From positions 248,001 through 312,000 of the forward strand of contig JAEWIS010000031.1 in assembly GCA_023386955.1 (NCBI GenBank): 64,000 nt of DNA, in the 5' to 3' direction. Each line of letters begins with the position of its first letter. The first letter of the stretch is position 1. The position numbers were made by a program, and so were the translations under genes. The notes beneath the pieces were generated by a model. It had not been told where the DNA came from and ran no database searches. It saw only the letters and a list, made by a program, of their open reading frames with translations. This DNA is from Bacillota bacterium. GTDB lineage: Bacteria > Bacillota > Bacilli > Paenibacillales > NBRC-103111. Positions 59,688 through 64,000 of this stretch are shown here, in pieces.

Positions 59688-59741
59688 TATTATTTTGATA
59701 TTATCTAAATAATATTATATACCCTCGCTTTCTTATGTCAA
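59688..59741 (-). promoter_or_regulatory. Consensus promoter and AT-rich operator of the ADP-ribose operon
   Basis: On the minus strand TTGACA (59736-59741), 16 bases, TATAAT (59714-59719) is a near-perfect sigma-A promoter. Directly downstream, over the start site, lies a dyad TATTATTT...AAATAATA (59688-59714, arms around TAGATAATATCA), the probable NrtR operator. Confidence 0.72.
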
Positions 59742-59747
59742 GTTGTG

Positions 59748-59777
59748 GAAAAGAAAAAAGCCCGGCTGCCCGGGCTT
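59748..59777 (-). terminator. Terminator after the TerD-like gene
   Basis: AAGCCCGG-GCAG-CCGGGCTT on the minus strand, followed by TTTTTCTTTT. It follows the stop of the 59789-61876 gene. Confidence 0.85.
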
Positions 59778-59788
59778 ATTGCTCCTAT

Positions 59789-61876
59789 TTACTGTATATA
59801 TTCCGCCATAATCGTGGCGGTATCGAAGGGTGTAATCCCTTTTTTCAGAGAATAGACGGTATCTGCTTCAGCCGGGTTTTCCACCAGCTCGCCTCTGGCC
59901 TGGGCATGGAGCATAAACAGCTCATAAAAATTCGCCTTTCGCAGGGAGGTCATGGCCTTGCCCATCAGCACCATCCCGCGTTGGTTGCCCTCTATATTGT
60001 TGTAATAGTCCGGCTGCCGGGTCAAGGCAATATCCGTCCAGATCACCATTCTTTCCTTCAGATCCAGAATAACCGGAATGGCGATCTCCGTATCCGCAGC
60101 CAGATCCACCTTATCCACCACCGTAGCGGGTTCGAAGATTTCCCCGGAGCCAGGCACCTTCCGCATCATCCACCCGGCGAAGCATTCCGGCAGATCGCAG
60201 TAAGGCTGGGCAGTGAAGGAGTTCAGGGAAGCCACCACATACCGGCCCCCATAGTTCAGGACGGAGGGAATATCGATGTCGATGAACTCGCACGCTCCAC
60301 GGGGCGCAGTAGTAATATCGCCGCTATGCACAGCCCGGTACTTGGCGGACCGGAGATTCGTATACGAAATATGCTCCATATACTGCCAGCGGCTGTCATA
60401 CATAACGGCAGACAGGTCAATGTCCACCCGTCCCGTAGGCTGGCCATCCACCTCCCCTTCCTTCCACCAAGTGAAGAACCGGATGGTATCACCCTCGGGC
60501 AGCTCAAGTCTGCTGCCTCTTACAAGGGTGCGCAGAGACTTGCTGGCGGACCGTTGGGAGTAAGGCACCAGATGATCCTTCAGGCGCTCATCCAGATAGA
60601 CCTTACCCAACGCGGGCAGCCCGGCGAACCGCTGCACCAGTGCCTCCCGGCAGATAGCGGCCAGTTCTGCGCAGATTGCGGGGCCCAGCTTCGGCAGACG
60701 GTTATCTACCGCCACGGCCTTGCCCACATTGCCCTTGGGGAAAAAGATACGCAGCTTCTGTCCATCATTGCGGTGGTCAAAATGCGCCATCACCTGGAGC
60801 AGTACAGGAGTGGACACCTCTGGGGCTTTCAGCCGGAAAAACTCCACAATGTCGGCTGCTTCTCCGCTTATCCGCAGCAAGTGATCCAAACGTCTGGCAA
60901 ACTCGCCGGGGCGGGATTCCAGAAGCTCCACAGCCTCCCATACATCCCCTGACAGCAGGGCCAGCTCCACCTTGCTGTTGAAGGTTTGGTAAGGCAGGTT
61001 ATTCCGGAGAATGTCGAAGGCCTCCTTGCAGCGGGAAAAGCGCTGCTTGTATTCAGCCGGATGCAGACGCTCGCCAAGCCGGATCCAACGCTCCTTGTAG
61101 CGGAGCATATCCTCCGTCATATTGCCGCAGCCCTCCAGCAGACCCAGCAGCAGACGCCGCTCCGGGCGTTTGAAGGCACGGAACCGGGTGGGGGCAGCCA
61201 GGCTCACATCCCCCTCGGACATGGCGGCGGCCAGACGGAGTACATCCGTCGCCGTTCTGAAGTAACGCCGGATCAGACCCATGCTTACCCGATTATGCTT
61301 CAACAGCGCACCAACAACAAACGCTATATTTTCCTTGGAGGGAATCTCCTCCGGCAGAATGGCCTCCAGGTCCACCACATGGGCAACAGCCCAATCAATC
61401 CCCTCTTTATCGCTATCCGAGATAGAGCCGTTGGCCTGGACCAGCTGCCGGATCAACCGGGCAAAGTCCGCTTCGTCCCCAAGACCGATCACCTTCAGGT
61501 CAACCCGGTCCAGCAGAGGAAGCCGCGCCTTTGCCCCCTCCCCCGGAAGGGCCAGGGTAATATAATGCAGAATGGCATTGATGTAAAGCTCGATATCATC
61601 CGCATCCATAACCTGATCGGGAAATTGCGGATACATGGGTTTATAAGCCACATGCGCGCCCACAATAACCCTTAATTCTTTCACCAACACGGTATACACC
61701 GCCGTAAATTCACCTTTGGAAAGCGTCCGGAATACCTCCATCAGCTGCTTGGAAAAGGTGTAGCCCAAGGACTCCACATTTTTCATCGCCGTGGCCAGAT
61801 AAGACTCCGGGAGCCAGCTTTGGCCCGGATGGACAATGAGCTTCCCCGCTTTTCTCAGATAGATGGAATGATTCAT
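59789..61876 (-). CDS. MXAN_6230/SCO0854-like protein with TerD-like domain
   Basis: A 695-residue protein from ATG 61876 (AAGGAGG ten bases upstream; the frame is open to 62002). The N-terminal 450 residues are helical (ESLGYTFSKQLMEVFRTLSK, LDRVDLKVIGLGDEADFARL); the C-terminal 200 contain a TerD-like beta sandwich: GRVDIDLSAVMYDSRWQYME, DIDIPSVLNYGGRYVVASLN, EIAIPVILDLKERMVIWTDI. The MXAN_6230/SCO0854 family belongs to the tellurite-resistance (Ter) stress systems and is often found beside RtcB, as here. Function unproven; a role in RNA or protein repair under stress has been proposed. Confidence 0.72.
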   Translation of the reverse strand: MNHSIYLRKAGKLIVHPGQSWLPESYLATAMKNVESLGYTFSKQLMEVFRTLSKGEFTAVYTVLVKELRVIVGAHVAYKPMYPQFPDQVMDADDIELYINAILHYITLALPGEGAKARLPLLDRVDLKVIGLGDEADFARLIRQLVQANGSISDSDKEGIDWAVAHVVDLEAILPEEIPSKENIAFVVGALLKHNRVSMGLIRRYFRTATDVLRLAAAMSEGDVSLAAPTRFRAFKRPERRLLLGLLEGCGNMTEDMLRYKERWIRLGERLHPAEYKQRFSRCKEAFDILRNNLPYQTFNSKVELALLSGDVWEAVELLESRPGEFARRLDHLLRISGEAADIVEFFRLKAPEVSTPVLLQVMAHFDHRNDGQKLRIFFPKGNVGKAVAVDNRLPKLGPAICAELAAICREALVQRFAGLPALGKVYLDERLKDHLVPYSQRSASKSLRTLVRGSRLELPEGDTIRFFTWWKEGEVDGQPTGRVDIDLSAVMYDSRWQYMEHISYTNLRSAKYRAVHSGDITTAPRGACEFIDIDIPSVLNYGGRYVVASLNSFTAQPYCDLPECFAGWMMRKVPGSGEIFEPATVVDKVDLAADTEIAIPVILDLKERMVIWTDIALTRQPDYYNNIEGNQRGMVLMGKAMTSLRKANFYELFMLHAQARGELVENPAEADTVYSLKKGITPFDTATIMAEYIQ

Positions 61877-62111
61877 ATTTCGGAAACCTCCTTCGTTCAA
61901 ATGGATAAGCATTGCCGGGAAATCCGCATCTCTATAAGCTCCAATGGTTGTAGAAGGAAGAAACGCGATAGCCCGGCATGCCGTCCTCAGGAAACCGGCC
62001 ACCCTAGTATCAGTAAAGGGATGGAGAAGGAAGGATGGCCATAGCCTGATTGACCCTATTGTGCCAGATTACCGAGGAGTCCAACAGGGTGAAAGTATTA
62101 CGAGTTATAAA

Positions 62112-63530
62112 TCAGACACCCTTCACCGCAGCCAGGGGCTTGCACTTGGCCACCACCTGAGCCAGTCCGGCGCCGACCACACTTTCAATAATCTGGTCCA
62201 CATCCTTGTAGGCTTGTGGAGATTCATCCACCAAGGCCTCCAGAGACTTGTGGTTCACCACCACCTCATCCTCCGTCCCAATCTTCAGGGCGGCGGAGAA
62301 GGCATCCACGGTAATCAGCTTTTTGGATTGGCTGCGGGAGCGGATCCGGCCTGCCCCATGGCAGATGGAATAAAAGTTGTCCTTGCCGCCCGGCGCCCCC
62401 ACCATGATATAAGAGGAGGACCCCATGGAGCCAGGGATTAAGGCAGGATGGCCTGTTTCCCGGTACGGCTCCGGGTTATCCGGATGATGGGCGGGCAGAG
62501 CGCGGGTTGCCCCTTTCCGGTGGACAAAATAGTCTTCCCCCTCATGCTCCTCCTGCCAGGCGTAGTTATGCATCAGGTCATAAAGCACGCTCATTTCGAA
62601 TTTGGACCCGAACACTTCCTTACCCGCTTCCCTTACTGCGTAGGCGATCAGATGCCGGTTGGCTACCGCATAGTTCAAGGCGGAATACAGCAGACTCACA
62701 TAATTCCGGCCCTCCTGGTGGGCAAGAGGCGCAAACAGCAGATTGGGATCGGCCGTGCCCAAACCTTCCTTCTGCATCATTTTTTTCATCAGACTGCCGC
62801 AGTATTGGCTCACCGACCCTCCCCAGTTACGGGAGCCGGAGTGGATCATCACCGCCACCTGGCCGTCGAAGAGACCCCAGGTCTCCGCAATCTGCCGCAT
62901 GGGCTCGGCAATCTCAATGGACTGGATCTCCACAAAGTGGTTGCCATTTCCCAAGGTGCCCAGCTGACGGTGGGACCGGTGCCAGACCCGCTCGGGAAAC
63001 AAGTTCAACGCTTCCTCGTCGAGGGTAAACTTGCTCTGCTCCACATGGGTGAGGGAACGGCTTTTGCGCGGCGTGTAGCCATCAGGCAGATATTTCTTCG
63101 GCAGGCCATGAAGCCCCTTCAGGACCACATGCTCCAGCCGGATGTCGGAGAAATGCCCACGGGCATGATCCTCCACCGGCAGCAGCCTCTCGATGGCCTT
63201 CACCAGCTTGCGGCACAGCTTCACATCCTTCACTTCGTCCTTGTGCAGATTGGTCAGATGCACCCGCATGCCGCAGCCGATATCGCTGCCCACAATAGAC
63301 GGGGACACATAACCGTCGGCCGCCCGCCATACAGCAGTAGTACCGATGCAGGTTCCCACACCCACATGCACATCGGGAGTATAGCTCATGTAGACCTGGT
63401 TAGGAATCTGCAGGTTGTTGTTGGCCATTTCGAACACTTTGTAATTCAGCTCCGCAAACAGGGAATCCCCTGCATACACATGCACATCTCCTGCGGGAAG
63501 CTGCACCTTCCGGTAATAGTTGGTATCCAT
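62112..63530 (-). CDS. rtcB: RtcB family RNA ligase
   Basis: A 472-residue protein from ATG 63530 (GAGGAAAG upstream). All catalytic blocks are present: GSDIGCGM (metal Asp and Cys), GNGNHFVE, VMIHSGSR, SMGSSSYI and CHGAGR with the histidine that takes GMP. RtcB joins RNA 2',3'-cyclic phosphate or 3'-phosphate ends to 5'-OH ends using GTP and Mn2+, repairing nuclease-cut tRNAs. It lies 235 bases before the TerD-like gene and is probably co-transcribed with it. Confidence 0.92.
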   Translation of the reverse strand: MDTNYYRKVQLPAGDVHVYAGDSLFAELNYKVFEMANNNLQIPNQVYMSYTPDVHVGVGTCIGTTAVWRAADGYVSPSIVGSDIGCGMRVHLTNLHKDEVKDVKLCRKLVKAIERLLPVEDHARGHFSDIRLEHVVLKGLHGLPKKYLPDGYTPRKSRSLTHVEQSKFTLDEEALNLFPERVWHRSHRQLGTLGNGNHFVEIQSIEIAEPMRQIAETWGLFDGQVAVMIHSGSRNWGGSVSQYCGSLMKKMMQKEGLGTADPNLLFAPLAHQEGRNYVSLLYSALNYAVANRHLIAYAVREAGKEVFGSKFEMSVLYDLMHNYAWQEEHEGEDYFVHRKGATRALPAHHPDNPEPYRETGHPALIPGSMGSSSYIMVGAPGGKDNFYSICHGAGRIRSRSQSKKLITVDAFSAALKIGTEDEVVVNHKSLEALVDESPQAYKDVDQIIESVVGAGLAQVVAKCKPLAAVKGV

Positions 63531-63571
63531 ATATTCATTCTTTCCTCTCATGTTTAGGTTAAAAAAAGCAT

Positions 63572-63602
63572 AAAAAAGCCACAGACCATCATGGCCCGTG
63601 GC
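63572..63602 (-). terminator. Attenuator-like hairpin before rtcB
   Basis: GCCAC and GTGGC arms enclosing a GGGCCATGATGGTCT region (63578-63602), followed on the minus strand by six T (63572-63577). It sits about 40 bases before the rtcB start codon and after a small leader frame. Confidence 0.6.
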
Positions 63603-63646
63603 TGCATATTCCGATAGAAATAGGGTGCGTGAAAACACAGGTCCTA

Positions 63647-63730
63647 TTATCTCGTACTGCTCCGAGAGACCGATGGCAGGAATCGCCTATTCAATTGGTG
63701 TGCAGAACGTTGAATGCCGGTCATGCTCAT
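63647..63730 (-). CDS. Possible leader peptide upstream of rtcB
   Basis: A 27-codon frame, MSMTGIQRSAHQLNRRFLPS VSRSSTR, behind AAAGGAG (the second ATG at 63724 has the better nine-base spacing and gives 25 residues). It lies between the promoter and the attenuator-like hairpin. The peptide is rich in Ser and Arg. If translated it could couple ribosome movement to read-through of the hairpin; this is inference. Confidence 0.45.
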   Translation of the reverse strand: MSMTGIQRSAHQLNRRFLPSVSRSSTR

Positions 63731-63756
63731 CGACTCCTTTCGTTTGAATTAGTTGC

Positions 63757-63786
63757 ATCATACTATCCCGCGTTGGCTTACGTCAA
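63757..63786 (-). promoter_or_regulatory. Promoter of the rtcB leader
   Basis: TTGACG (63781-63786), 18 bases, TATGAT (63757-63762) on the minus strand. Transcription would start near 63750, about 220 bases before the rtcB start. Confidence 0.55.
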
Positions 63787-63820
63787 TGGGCGGCGGCGGG
63801 AGAAAATGGATATAGGCGTT

Positions 63821-64000
63821 TTATCGGGTGTCCAGAGTAACGGGAGGTCCCGCCTTGGCATAGATGGCCAACGCCAGCTCCGTGGACAGCGCCGCGGCTT
63901 CACCGGAGATAAACGGTTCCCGTTCTTCAGCGATAGCAGCGAGAAAATCCTCCAGCAAATCCACAAACAGCTCATCGTTGGGCTTGGCTGCCGGCCAGTC
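63821..64000 (-). CDS. C-terminal end of a Gfo/Idh/MocA-like oxidoreductase
   Basis: The minus-strand frame from the right edge reads DWPAAKPNDELFVDLLEDFL AAIAEER..., then FISGEAAALSTELALAIYAK and ends TLDTR. The F.AAI..GREP.ISGE.A.......AIY.SA pattern is the usual C-terminus of Gfo/Idh/MocA dehydrogenases. The dinucleotide-binding part is outside the window, so the reaction is unknown. Confidence 0.55.
   Translation of the reverse strand, partial: DWPAAKPNDELFVDLLEDFLAAIAEEREPFISGEAAALSTELALAIYAKAGPPVTLDTR

Noticed and set aside
59735..60952. 405-codon open frame on the plus strand
   Set aside because: Antisense to the TerD-like gene; no recognisable domain.
61877..62111. 235-base gap between rtcB and the TerD-like gene
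   Set aside because: Contains a short CGGCATGCCG palindrome but no gene, promoter or terminator that I can support.

Overview
The window looks like chromosome of a Paenibacillus-like Bacillota. Genes carry strong AGGAGG-type ribosome binding sites with frequent TTG and GTG starts, the tail genes are of the B. subtilis PBSX (xkd) type, there is an S-layer (SLH) surface protein, and there is a textbook cyclic-di-GMP-I riboswitch. No tRNA, rRNA, CRISPR array or insertion sequence was seen.

Region 1 (1-16.6 kb) is a contractile phage-tail locus on the minus strand, in PBSX order from a late-gene regulator (15354) through tail terminator, sheath, tube, frameshifted chaperone, tape measure, baseplate, several fibre genes, XkdX and an XhlA-type holin partner cut by the left edge. 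Terminase, portal and capsid genes are missing; only a scaffold-like (GP20) fragment and a second fragment remain where they should be. This suggests a headless tail particle (tailocin) or a decayed PBSX-like prophage. A repressor and an ImmA/IrrE-like protein are divergent from it, and three 18-bp operator palindromes lie between.

Region 2 (16.7-38.4 kb) is a minus-strand operon of large secreted proteins: a PA14/fibronectin-III protein, a VWA/fibronectin-III protein, two related small exported proteins, and a 3369-residue Rhs/YD-repeat protein ending in a Hint domain and a colicin-E5-like RNase tip, followed by a SUKH (SMI1/KNR4) immunity gene. The operon is preceded by a cyclic-di-GMP-I riboswitch, and a diguanylate cyclase gene sits divergently beside it, so the operon is probably tuned by c-di-GMP. 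This is the most interesting unit in the window.

Region 3 (38.5-55.9 kb) holds mostly housekeeping and accessory genes: a MATE transporter behind a leader terminator, a VOC protein, a ferredoxin-nitroreductase, a SEC-C protein, a papain-like hydrolase, an SGNH esterase, a 5'-nucleotidase, a class-C beta-lactamase-like protein, an AraC regulator with an MBL hydrolase, a nine-repeat Ig-like SLH protein, a MerR regulator with a 19-bp-spacer promoter, a GNAT and a DapA-family protein.

Region 4 (55.9-64.0 kb) starts with a gene-free stretch packed with short inverted 24-bp repeats and a truncated kinase gene. Then comes a four-gene ADP-ribose operon (NrtR, NADAR, TARG1-like macrodomain, PARG-like), followed by an RtcB RNA ligase plus MXAN_6230/SCO0854-type TerD-like gene pair with a leader peptide and attenuator, and the 3' end of an oxidoreductase gene.
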